Assembly: GCF_020623625.1 (NCBI RefSeq)
Contig: NC_060203.1
Location: 248,001 to 312,000, forward strand
DNA: 64,000 nucleotides
Direction of reading: 5' to 3'
From: Saccharomycodes ludwigii
Taxonomy: Eukaryota > Ascomycota > Saccharomycetes > Saccharomycodales > Saccharomycodaceae
Under the pieces are notes generated by a model. It saw only the letters and a list, made by a program, of their open reading frames with translations. It ran no database searches and was not told the origin of the DNA. Of the stretch, positions 50,239 to 59,047 are shown piece by piece. Numbering within the stretch: the stretch's first letter is position 1; every line of letters begins with the position of its first letter. The position numbers were made by a program, and so were the translations under genes.

Positions 50239-51288
50239 ATGCTATCAAGTTTATTCTCTTCAACAATAACTCTAAAAACAAAAAGTAAATTATTTTCAAA
50301 CACATCATTAACTTTAAAATTAGCAAGAATGGTTCATCACAGAGTAACTATCATTGGTTCCGGTCCAGCAGCTCATACTGCTGCAATTTATTTAGCAAGA
50401 GCAGAAATTAAACCCACTTTATATGAAGGTATGTTTGCCAACGGCGTCGCTGCCGGTGGCCAATTGACTACTACTACCGAGATTGAGAACTTTCCAGGAT
50501 TCCCAGAAGCATTAACCGGTAGTGAATTGATGGACAGAATGAAGCAACAAAGTGTCAAGTTTGGTACTGAAATTATTACGGAAACAGTATCTAAAGTTGA
50601 TTTAAGTAGTAAACCATTCAAATTCTGGACTGAATTCAATGAAGATGCAGAACCTCAAACTACAGATGCCATTGTTTTGTCTACCGGTGCCTCCGCCAAG
50701 AGATTACATTTACCAGGTGAGGAAACTTACTGGCAAAAGGGTATTTCTGCCTGTGCTGTTTGTGATGGTGCTGTTCCAATTTTCAGAAATAAGCCATTAG
50801 CTGTTGTTGGTGGAGGTGACAGTGCCTGTGAAGAGGCCACCTTCTTAACAAAATACGCATCAAAAGTTTATTTGTTAGTTAGAAAAGATCACTTAAGAGC
50901 TTCGCAAATCATGGCCAGAAGAGCTGAAAAAAATCCAAAGATTGAGATCAAGTACAACACAGTTACTTTGGAGGCTAAAGGTGATGGTAAATTGTTAAAC
51001 GCTTTAAAAATTAAAAATGTTAAAACTAATGAAGAAAGTGATTTGCCGGTAAATGGTTTATTCTATGCCATTGGTCACACTCCAGCAACTAAAATTGTGG
51101 AAGGTCAATTAGATTTATATGAAAACGGATATGTTAAAACTGTTCCAGGTACCTCCTTGACGAGTGTTCCAGGTGTTTTTGCTGCTGGTGACGTTCAAGA
51201 TTCGAAATATAGACAGGCTATTACTTCTGCTGGTTCCGGTTGCATGGCTGGTTTAGATGCTGAAAAATATCTATCCGAATTGGACTGA
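50239..51288 (+). CDS. TRR1: TRR1/TRR2, thioredoxin reductase with optional mitochondrial presequence
   Basis: NADPH-dependent FAD enzyme that reduces thioredoxin for peroxide defence, ribonucleotide reductase and sulfate assimilation. The full frame has 349 residues. Residues 31 onward ([27 protein letters not shown]) equal the S. cerevisiae Trr1 start; residues 1-30 are Ser/Thr/Leu/Lys/Arg-rich without acids, a typical presequence. The second ATG is at 50329. Motifs: FAD glycine loop GSGPAAH (40-46), the redox pair Cys172 and Cys175 in [13 protein letters not shown]-binding [10 protein letters not shown], and a final [24 protein letters not shown]. The first ATG has C at -3 and the second G at -3 with G at +4, so leaky scanning could give both mitochondrial and cytosolic enzyme. 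S. cerevisiae has two genes for these roles; one is seen here. Confidence 0.95.
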   Translation: MLSSLFSSTITLKTKSKLFSNTSLTLKLARMVHHRVTIIGSGPAAHTAAIYLARAEIKPTLYEGMFANGVAAGGQLTTTTEIENFPGFPEALTGSELMDRMKQQSVKFGTEIITETVSKVDLSSKPFKFWTEFNEDAEPQTTDAIVLSTGASAKRLHLPGEETYWQKGISACAVCDGAVPIFRNKPLAVVGGGDSACEEATFLTKYASKVYLLVRKDHLRASQIMARRAEKNPKIEIKYNTVTLEAKGDGKLLNALKIKNVKTNEESDLPVNGLFYAIGHTPATKIVEGQLDLYENGYVKTVPGTSLTSVPGVFAAGDVQDSKYRQAITSAGSGCMAGLDAEKYLSELD

Positions 51289-51638
51289 AAACATTATATA
51301 GAATCAAAGACTGTTTATATATATATATGCATTTGTATGAATGTCAGTCAATATTTGTATAAATTTTAATAATAAAAGAGACTTGAACTGGTTTGATTTT
51401 AAATGTGTGCCTTATATTAAAAGGTATAAAAGAAAGGATAATTAGTAACAATATTAATAATAATAGATATGTAAACGAAATTATAAAAATTATAATCTAA
51501 AGGATTAAGAGTTTTTTTTTATTTTTTACTAATATATATATATATATATATATTTAACAAATAATTAACAAAATATAGTAATAATAACATTTTTTTTTTT
51601 TTTTTTTTTTTTTTTGGTGCTTTTAACATCAATATATA
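51289..51638. other. Convergent intergenic region TRR1/CDC12
   Basis: A TATATA stretch after TRR1, a TA repeat (51532-51551), a 26-base T run (51590-51615) and AATAAT sequence near the CDC12 stop. No gene is seen. Confidence 0.6.
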
Positions 51639-52916
51639 TTAGATCTTTTTCATTTGCATAGTTTTAATTTGTTCTTCCAACTTTTTAACTTTATTCTGGA
51701 CTTCCTCCAAATCATTATTCAATCTAATTCTTTCATTAACGATGTTCTGTTCCCATTGCCTGAATCTTTGCTCCTCAGCTTTAACTTGATCAGTAAAATA
51801 TTTCTTTAATGCTATTTCTTCTTCCTTAAATTTAGGATTATGTGATAACTTTCTGGCTGGTATAGGAGGCGGAATAGACCCATCCACTATATCTTTATCT
51901 GATGACGTAGAAGAAGAATTTACATCAGCATTTTCTAGACGTAATTTTCTATAAGTTTCATAATGTACTTCTTCTGTAGTTAGAATCAAATCTAATAGAT
52001 TGGTTCTTAATAATAAACTTCTCAATTTTCTGAAATCGCAATGATCATCATTTTCTACTTCAACTACCCCCCATGGGTATTGCCTACCTAAAACAGCAGT
52101 ATTTCCATTACCCAAATCGTACCTAGTTTCAGAACCAATAACTGCAAATGGCATCGCTTCAATTAATTGTTTTGAATGCTCCATAGCGGCTTGGCTATCT
52201 TCTATATCATCATTGTTGGAACTAGTCGAACCTAGATCATCAGAGGTGTTGGAATTATATAAGGGTGGTGTGAATATACGTATATTTTGTGCTTCAATAA
52301 CCTGTCTGATTCTTAATTTAAAAACGTTCAATTCTTCTTTGGTCAAAGTATCACTCTTAGAAATAACAGGAATTAAATTAGCTCTTGTTGATATACTCTT
52401 CATAGTAGCTACATCTAAAGGTTTTAAACCATGTCCAGTAGGTTTGATAAAATATAATACCGCGTGAACTCTCAAATCAAATTTAGTTTTTCGAAAGGGT
52501 TGTTGTTCTTGACGCATAAAAGAATCGTGTTGATCATCAATAAAATCAATAATAGTATTCCAGCATTTGTTATTATTAACATTATCACCAAATCCAGGGG
52601 TATCAATAACATTAACTTTTAATTCAAAATTTTTCTCTTCTAAAATACAACGAGTTATGTTTATCTCTGTGGTTTTTTTAATGCTACCACGGTGCTGCAT
52701 ACGCGATGTTTCGGTAGTATTTGCAGGCAATGAAACTGGTTTTAAAGTGGTTTGGAATAAAGTGTTCACAAAAGTAGTTTTACCTAAACCGGACTCACCA
52801 CAAACCATTAAGTTGAATTGTCCACCCCTTTTACTAACAATTTTGTAACATTGGTTTGGTAAATTGGATATTCCAATATCAATAGGCTGTTGTTGATGTA
52901 CTGCAGTGGTGCTCAT
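51639..52916 (-). CDS. CDC12: CDC12, septin
   Basis: Cdc12 is an essential septin of the mother-bud neck rod (Cdc11-Cdc12-Cdc3-Cdc10). The product has 425 residues (407 in S. cerevisiae). The GTPase part shows GISNLPNQCYKIVSKRG, P-loop GESGLGKT (40-47), NVIDTPGFGDNVNNNKCW (switch II region), HDSFMRQEQQPFRKTKFD, the septin GTP motif ISKSDTLT (NKxD-type; here SKSD), GTPLLDLILTTEEVHYETYR, and a C-terminal coiled coil (about 365-420; KAEEQRFRQWEQNIVNERIRL). Extra Ser/Asp sequence lies near 230-245. The neighbour order TRR-CDC12 equals YHR106/YHR107C. Confidence 0.97.
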   Translation of the reverse strand: MSTTAVHQQQPIDIGISNLPNQCYKIVSKRGGQFNLMVCGESGLGKTTFVNTLFQTTLKPVSLPANTTETSRMQHRGSIKKTTEINITRCILEEKNFELKVNVIDTPGFGDNVNNNKCWNTIIDFIDDQHDSFMRQEQQPFRKTKFDLRVHAVLYFIKPTGHGLKPLDVATMKSISTRANLIPVISKSDTLTKEELNVFKLRIRQVIEAQNIRIFTPPLYNSNTSDDLGSTSSNNDDIEDSQAAMEHSKQLIEAMPFAVIGSETRYDLGNGNTAVLGRQYPWGVVEVENDDHCDFRKLRSLLLRTNLLDLILTTEEVHYETYRKLRLENADVNSSSTSSDKDIVDGSIPPPIPARKLSHNPKFKEEEIALKKYFTDQVKAEEQRFRQWEQNIVNERIRLNNDLEEVQNKVKKLEEQIKTMQMKKI

Positions 52917-53565
52917 AGCTGATCAATATTTTGAAATAATTTTTTTATTTACTTTGTTTATTTTTTAGAATAAGTTGGGGAAGGGGAAGTGGAAGGGGGA
53001 GAGAGGGAGTTATGATAATAATAATATGGTATAAATATTTTTAATTTATTACTAATTTTTTTTTTTTTTAAGTACATTATTTTGAAAAAGTTTTGATAAT
53101 AAACAACAACAACAACAAATGAAAATTTAGTTAAAATTAGCAATTTATGATACATTTTTTTTTTTTTTTATTTTTTTTTTTCTGTTCACGTGAACAAAAA
53201 CTCTGTGGGAAAAGAGTTTGTTATAGAAAACGTTGCAGACCAGAAAAGAGAGGGAAAGAAAAGGTCGATAGTTTTCCATTTCCAATAACAAATAAAAATA
53301 AAAATAAAAATTCTGTTCGGACAAAACAATTTGTTATTTATATCCGATATTTTTATTAAGGGAATGTCGGACACGAGCATTTACTGGTTTTGAAAGATTT
53401 GGATCATTAAAAATATATAATAATAATAATACGTATGTAACAACTGCTTAAATATATAATTATATCACACATCTTTTTTCTTTCTCTTTTTTTTTTTTTC
53501 TATTTTCCTCTCACCTAACACAATTCAACAGCATTTTAACATAAACATACAACAAAGATCCAATA
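52917..53565. promoter_or_regulatory. Divergent promoter CDC12/TRP4
   Basis: 649 bp. A CACGTG within the perfect palindrome GTTCACGTGAAC lies at 53187-53192, 374 bp before TRP4. A CAA-repeat (53104-53118), T runs (53155-53180) and a purine/pyrimidine-rich stretch (52978-53008) are present. I see no perfect Gcn4 site although TRP4 is a biosynthetic gene. Confidence 0.55.
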
Positions 53566-54705
53566 ATGTCACATTCTATCAAAAATGTCGGTGATTATAC
53601 CAAAAAAATACTGTGTGATACTTTTAAACCACAAGATCTATTTGACTCGTTAACTTTAATTATTCAAACTTTAGAAACAATCGATAAAAACCAGGGTAGT
53701 AAATTGTCTTTATATGTAAATATATCCAGCTTTTTAACTGCACTAAGAACAAAAGGATTAGATCACAAAGCTGATTATATCGCAGCCGCTGCAAAGGCAA
53801 TTTTACAATTCTCTGACGTGATTAAATATCCAGTAGATACCACACATAATAAAAATGAACAAGCGCTCGTTGTAGCCGATATTGTTGGGACAGGAGGTGA
53901 TGGACAAAACACTTTTAACGTTTCCACTTCATCTGCAATTGTTGTATCTGGAATTAAAGGAATTAAAATTGTTAAGCATGGTGGTAAAGCCTCTACCTCA
54001 AATAGCGGTGCCGGTGATTTAATCAATGTGTTGGGCGTGGATTCTACAAAAGTTAATGCTGGTTCTGTGGAAAAATTATATGCTTCCAACGATTTCATGT
54101 TTTTATTAGCTTCCCAGTTTCATAAGGGGATGTTTCACGTGGCTGAAATTCGTAAAATGATGAAAATACCAACTATTTTTAATGTTTTAGGTCCTTTATT
54201 ACACCCTATGTCCATTGTTAACAAAAGAATATTGGGTGTTTATTCCAAAGATCTAGGATTAGAATATTTAAAAGCTGCCAGATTAGTATATCCTAACAAT
54301 GATATCTTTGTTGTTTGGGGACACGTTGGATTGGACGAAATTAGTCCTATTGGTAAAACAACAGTTTGGTGTTCACAAGCTAATAATGATTTGAATACTG
54401 AAATTAAAGTTTTGGAGATATCACCTTTGGATTTTGGTTTGATGGAACATCCTTTAGCAGATTGTCAAAGCTTAGGTCCTGCTAAAAATGCAGATATTTT
54501 AGCTAATCATATTTTACAAGGTGAATACAGGAGAGGAGAAAATGCTATTTATGATTATATCCTATTGAATAGTGCTATGTTATATTGTTTGTGTTTCAAT
54601 TCCAAAGATTATAAAAAAGCAGTTGATATTGTAGAAGAATCTATACATAACGGGTCTGCTTTGAAAAGTTTACAGAAATTTGTTAAAGATGTTGAACAAT
54701 TGTAA
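53566..54705 (+). CDS. TRP4: TRP4, anthranilate phosphoribosyltransferase
   Basis: Transfers the phosphoribosyl group of PRPP to anthranilate, the second step of tryptophan synthesis. The product has 379 residues (380 in S. cerevisiae). The PRPP-binding GTGGDGQNTFNVSTS (108-122), KHGGKASTSNSGAGD (137-151), and HKGMFHVAEIRKMMKIPTIFNVLGPLLHPM (about 190-219) are intact; HVGLDEISPIGKT and the C-terminal helix cluster match the family. The start gives MSHSIKNVGDYTKKIL with the expected N-terminal helical domain. It follows CDC12 here; in S. cerevisiae TRP4 (YDR354W) follows TRR1, because CDC12 survived on the other chromosome. Confidence 0.97.
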   Translation: MSHSIKNVGDYTKKILCDTFKPQDLFDSLTLIIQTLETIDKNQGSKLSLYVNISSFLTALRTKGLDHKADYIAAAAKAILQFSDVIKYPVDTTHNKNEQALVVADIVGTGGDGQNTFNVSTSSAIVVSGIKGIKIVKHGGKASTSNSGAGDLINVLGVDSTKVNAGSVEKLYASNDFMFLLASQFHKGMFHVAEIRKMMKIPTIFNVLGPLLHPMSIVNKRILGVYSKDLGLEYLKAARLVYPNNDIFVVWGHVGLDEISPIGKTTVWCSQANNDLNTEIKVLEISPLDFGLMEHPLADCQSLGPAKNADILANHILQGEYRRGENAIYDYILLNSAMLYCLCFNSKDYKKAVDIVEESIHNGSALKSLQKFVKDVEQL

Positions 54706-55249
54706 AAGAAAAAAAAAAAAAAAAAAAAAGAAAATAGCTTATTTATATTTTTTTTTTACATATTACACTGTTTATTGAATTTTTTTTTTTCTTTTTTTTT
54801 TTTTTAATTTTAATTTTAATTTTGAAAGAAAAATGATTTAGTTTGATTCTTGTATGGAACAACGACATTATCATTTGATAGTGGTTTAATTTATTATTAT
54901 TATTATTATTTCTTTCTTTTTTTCTTGTTTTGTGTTCTTGGAAAATCAAAATTTGGCTTTTCTAATCTTTTTCGTGTCATTTTCATTTTTCTTTTTTTTC
55001 GTGTAAATTTTTTTATTTTTTTTTTTTTGTTTTTATTTTTTTTTCTTTCTTGCTTCGTTTTTCTTTTTTTCTTTTTTTTTTTTTAATATCAAAAAGATAA
55101 TCATATATATATTATTTTACCAATATATGGTAGAGTTTTTATAATGGTACGTTTATAAGATTAAAGAAAAAAAAATAATTAGGTATTTTGTACCGCTTAC
55201 AAACATTACAGAAGTAAATACCAATATTACAGTACTAAAAACAAAAATC
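54706..55249. other. Intergenic: TRP4 3' end and SPC110 promoter
   Basis: Extremely T-rich (54745-54816, 55006-55084) with an A run right after the TRP4 stop (54710-54728) and short TATATA (55104-55112). The frames seen here are poly-Phe or Lys/Asn-rich and not genes. Confidence 0.65.
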
Positions 55250-58090
55250 ATGTCTCCCTCTGGCACAACTTTTGTTACTCAGACTCCTGGTGACTCAAAA
55301 AGGAAATCTTTAAACAATTTTGAATTTACTCCAATTGGTTTTAAGAAGAACACACCAACTTCTCAAGGTAAAGAACAAAACAATAACGATGACCATTCGG
55401 ATAAAAATAAGACTAATATTGACGATATCACAAAATCCCCCCCAAGATTTAGAATCACGGAACAAAATAAAAGATTTAAATTAGGTAAAGCAAGGAGAAC
55501 AACCAGATCGGATATTGATAGTGAATTTGATGAAATAGAAGAAGAAAAAGAAGATGAAGACAATTATGCTAGGAATGGTATTAACAATGATGAAAGCAAA
55601 AATAATACCGAACAATTATTTCAGGACTCATCTTTTGAACAAGAAAAGACTAACCTTAATATATCCATGAATAACCTGAAAATACCCAGTAATACAAAAA
55701 ATAGTACGAATACCCACTCAAACATATTTTTATCAAATAACAAGGAAAACGAAAATGATGAAGAAACCAGCCCCCATTTACACAAGGATAATACTAAACT
55801 ATCTAACCCTTTAAGAGAACAAGAAAATAAATTGCGCTCATTGGAGTTGGAAAACTATACATTAAGAGTTAAAGTTAATTCTTTATTGAAATTTTTAAAC
55901 AATGTTGATGATAAGGGGAATATATCTAAGCAGTTATCGATTTTAGATGAATTAAATGATTGGAAATCGAAATATTTTTTAGTTCATAGAGATTTGAAAG
56001 ATTTAAGATTAGAACACGATAGTTTTACCAAAAAATTTGAAAACAATACTGCCAAGGAGAAACAAGAACAAAAAGAAGACGAACTCAAGTTGCAAAAAGA
56101 ATTGGATAAACTAAAACAAAGCCATACTGAACAACTTAGTACTCTAGAAAAAACAATAAAAGAGTTAAATGATAAAATAAAGCTTTTATCAAGTGAATTA
56201 CAAAATAAGAATGGCACAATTAAAGAACTAAACACTCAATTGGAGACGGTTTCAAAAGAAGATTTTAATAAATTAACCAAGTCACAAGATTTAAATGTCA
56301 AGAAACTAAAACTAAAACAAAATGAAATAGATTCTTTGTTAAATGAATTAGAAATTATGAAAAATAAATCTGAAAGGGAACAGAACGATCAGTTGACGGC
56401 TTTGGAAAATGATAAAAAAAAGTTGCAGCGCAAAATTGAACAATTGATTGAAAAGATAGCTATGTTAGAAAATACCAACACAGATTTGGAAAAATCAGGT
56501 AAAAGTACAGCATCTGAATTACAGCAAAAAATGTTAGAAAATGAAAAGTTATTAAAAATTCAGTTTGAAAAAAAAATAGATGTATTGAAAGAATCTAAAA
56601 ATAAAGAAATGGCAAGTTTGCAAGGGAAAGTAGACGAACTGCAGACTCAGTTACAAGATCAAGTTTCAAAAAATTTAGAGCTAAACACCAAACTACGATC
56701 ATTAAAAGAAACAATAGAAAGGGGGAAAAATGATTTGGAGAAATTAGGCCGATTGGAGAATGATTTGATAAATGCAAATTCAAATGTTTCAAAACTAAAA
56801 ACTGAATTGAAGGATACTAAATCGAAATTCCAACAGTTATTAGATAATAAAATAGAAGAACTAACTGATTTGAAGTTTGAAAATAAACAAAATTTGTCGG
56901 ACAAAGTATTTTATCAAAATGAATTAGAAGATAAAAGCAAAGAAGTGAAAATTTTGCAAGAAAAATTGGCAAATGTATCCAAGTTTCAGGATAATAATAA
57001 AGAGTTGGAAAGTTATAAAAAAAAAATACATTCGCTAACGTTGGAAGCCGATGCTATAAAAGATGACTTGAACCTGGAAAGGGAATCTACAAATAGATTA
57101 CAAAGATACTGGGAAAACAAATATAATATTTTAAAGGAAGAAAATGATGCCTTGACTAGGGACAATACCGAGTCGAATAAACAAAGGTTGAACGATTTGA
57201 ATGATTTACAGAATGACTTGGAAAAATTGCGTCAAAGATGTAATGACATGGCTATGGAAAAATTAACTTTGTCACAAACTTTAAGAGATACCACTAAGGA
57301 AAATACTCGTTTGAGACAAGATATTAAGGATGTCAATCAAAAATTGAACTATGTAACATCTGAATTTGTGAAATTGCAAGATTCTTTTGCTGCAGCCAGT
57401 AATAATGTTGATAGTCAGGCTAGTTTGGATAATTTAAAACTAATAGAAAAGTATAAGAAAATGAAAACCAACTTTTTACAAGAAATCAAAAGTTTACAAG
57501 ATGAAAATTTAGCCCTAGAAAAGGAACTTATCATGTTACAACAGAACCAACAGAATATGCCGTCTATGGATAATACCTATGGGTATGGTAATGATAATAA
57601 CATTTTAAAAGATACATTAGATTATTATAAACTAAAATACCATAAAGAGGTGAATTCAAATAATGATCTACGAGTTATGAACGATTACTTAAATAATGTT
57701 TTAAAAGCAAGCACTACCAAAGTGAGGATGGATTTGCTAAAGGCAGAAAACCAAATGGATACCGATGATGATATAAATCAACGCGAGGCATATTCTGAAA
57801 ATTATTATGAGCGTAATTACGGTGATAACACTTTATACAATCAACCAGAAACTTATCTAAAACGAACAACACCCATTAATTACAATAATTCTTATCCATA
57901 TGGTGCGAATAATCTTTTTAATACAAAAATTAACAACAAAAGGCAATATTTAAGAAGAAAATTAAAGATACCATTTTTAGTTGCATTGGCCTGTATTAGG
58001 TTTAAGAATGTAGCCATGAAGAAAAAATACGATGATCAAAGAATTTTCAACCTAAAAGCAAAAATTGAGAATAGTAGAATGACTTGGTAA
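55250..58090 (+). CDS. SPC110: SPC110, spindle pole body linker to gamma-tubulin
   Basis: Spc110 anchors the gamma-tubulin complex to the inner spindle pole body. The product has 946 residues (944 in S. cerevisiae). The N-terminal region has TP/SP sites, among them FTPIGFKK (Thr27), a likely Cdk or Mps1 target, and SPPRFR (Ser63), then the Arg-rich KARRTTRSD. The CM1-type gamma-tubulin receptor motif is near 187-217 (LREQENKLRSLELENYTLRV). A long coiled coil covers about 225-790. The C-terminal calmodulin-binding segment is at about 902-926 (RRKLKIPFLVALACIRFKNV), with basic and bulky residues at the expected spacing, ending in FNLKAKIENSRMTW. It is in the position of YDR356W. Confidence 0.94.
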   Translation: MSPSGTTFVTQTPGDSKRKSLNNFEFTPIGFKKNTPTSQGKEQNNNDDHSDKNKTNIDDITKSPPRFRITEQNKRFKLGKARRTTRSDIDSEFDEIEEEKEDEDNYARNGINNDESKNNTEQLFQDSSFEQEKTNLNISMNNLKIPSNTKNSTNTHSNIFLSNNKENENDEETSPHLHKDNTKLSNPLREQENKLRSLELENYTLRVKVNSLLKFLNNVDDKGNISKQLSILDELNDWKSKYFLVHRDLKDLRLEHDSFTKKFENNTAKEKQEQKEDELKLQKELDKLKQSHTEQLSTLEKTIKELNDKIKLLSSELQNKNGTIKELNTQLETVSKEDFNKLTKSQDLNVKKLKLKQNEIDSLLNELEIMKNKSEREQNDQLTALENDKKKLQRKIEQLIEKIAMLENTNTDLEKSGKSTASELQQKMLENEKLLKIQFEKKIDVLKESKNKEMASLQGKVDELQTQLQDQVSKNLELNTKLRSLKETIERGKNDLEKLGRLENDLINANSNVSKLKTELKDTKSKFQQLLDNKIEELTDLKFENKQNLSDKVFYQNELEDKSKEVKILQEKLANVSKFQDNNKELESYKKKIHSLTLEADAIKDDLNLERESTNRLQRYWENKYNILKEENDALTRDNTESNKQRLNDLNDLQNDLEKLRQRCNDMAMEKLTLSQTLRDTTKENTRLRQDIKDVNQKLNYVTSEFVKLQDSFAAASNNVDSQASLDNLKLIEKYKKMKTNFLQEIKSLQDENLALEKELIMLQQNQQNMPSMDNTYGYGNDNNILKDTLDYYKLKYHKEVNSNNDLRVMNDYLNNVLKASTTKVRMDLLKAENQMDTDDDINQREAYSENYYERNYGDNTLYNQPETYLKRTTPINYNNSYPYGANNLFNTKINNKRQYLRRKLKIPFLVALACIRFKNVAMKKKYDDQRIFNLKAKIENSRMTW

Positions 58091-58093
58091 AAA

Positions 58094-58117
58094 ATATATA
58101 TATATATATATATATAT
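58094..58117. repeat. (TA)n repeat after SPC110
   Basis: About 12 TA units directly downstream of the SPC110 stop codon. Confidence 0.85.
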
Positions 58118-58203
58118 TATAGCATTTTTATATTTAACATATCTGTGTATGTATTATATGTATATATGTGTGTAATCAAAGGGAAGGGAAGTATAGAATT
58201 ATA

Positions 58204-58590
58204 TCACTTTGGTAGTTTCTGTATTATATTTCTAAGTCTAATAAAAAATTCATCTATTATGGAGTCAATATTTTCCAACATGTCACATGCATCCTCTAGA
58301 TCATGGCATTTGCTTAAGACCCCTTTGCAATTTTCTATAGTTTGATCGATTTGAGTATTTATAATGCCTTTGGTTATCAAGTCAGATTGTTGTCTAACAA
58401 TATCTGTTGTTTGTTGGTGTATTGCAGAAATATAATCAGATATTTTATACATTAAATAATCATAATCAAGAGATAGTTTATTGATATCTAAAGGATCTAG
58501 ACTATCGCCATTTTGATCTTGATCATCTATATTTTCATTTATTACTGTCTGTTCTTGGTCTTGGGGTAATCTGTTTGTATCATCAGACAT
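58204..58590 (-). CDS. CNL1: CNL1, BLOC-1 subunit
   Basis: Cnl1 (BLOC1S4-like) is a small subunit of the endosomal BLOC-1 complex that controls Rab5 (Vps21) through Msb3. The product has 128 residues (122 in S. cerevisiae). An acidic, Gln/Asp-rich N-terminus (about 1-30; NIDDQDQNGDSLDPLDINKL) is followed by the helical domain with LSLDYDYLMYKISDYISAIHQQT and CHDLEDACDMLENIDSIIDEFFIRL near the C-terminus. It lies convergent with SPC110 (113 bp) and divergent from the GGA gene, exactly as YDR357C lies between YDR356W and YDR358W; the call depends on this position plus the length and helical pattern. Confidence 0.86.
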   Translation of the reverse strand: MSDDTNRLPQDQEQTVINENIDDQDQNGDSLDPLDINKLSLDYDYLMYKISDYISAIHQQTTDIVRQQSDLITKGIINTQIDQTIENCKGVLSKCHDLEDACDMLENIDSIIDEFFIRLRNIIQKLPK

Positions 58591-59004
58591 GTTATGAGCA
58601 TATGTACACAGTAATTAAATTGAAAGGAAAAGAGTGAAATTTTTGAGGTAGGACACGTTATCAGATATGGTTAATCTAACAAAGTTTATTAAAAACGCAT
58701 TTAATCGATTAAAAGTCGGGAAAAAAGAAAAAAAAAAAAAAGAGGGGATAAATTTCTAAGTTTGCGGGTTTTAAAATGGAAACTTTTTAATTATCAAATA
58801 TAGCACGTGACCGGGTAAATACAGATTTGTAAACAACGCAACTGCAATAAAAATCAAATTGGTAAATAAAAATCGACAATTTGTTGCTGGACGGGGGGTG
58901 TTTTTCATTTTCTTGTTTATTTTTTTTCCTTTTTTTTTTTTTTTGTTTTTGGTCAGAATAAAATCTTTTAATTACATAAAAAAACAAAATTTAAAAGAAA
59001 AAGG

Positions 59005-59035
<31 letters not shown>

Positions 59036-59047
59036 AACAAACGAACA
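58591..59047. promoter_or_regulatory. Divergent promoter CNL1/GGA
   Basis: A CACGTG E-box (58804-58809) abuts a Reb1-type site (CCGGGTAA, 58811-58818), together CACGTGACCGGGTAA. A 30-base A run (59005-59034) lies 13 bases before the GGA start and gives a poly-A leader. No gene is seen. Confidence 0.55.
58811..58818 (-). promoter_or_regulatory. Reb1-type site next to an E-box, CNL1/GGA promoter
   Basis: CCGGGTAA (reverse TTACCCGG) is 230 bp upstream of both CNL1 and GGA starts (58590 and 59048), in the middle of the divergent promoter and 1 base from CACGTG. Confidence 0.55.
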
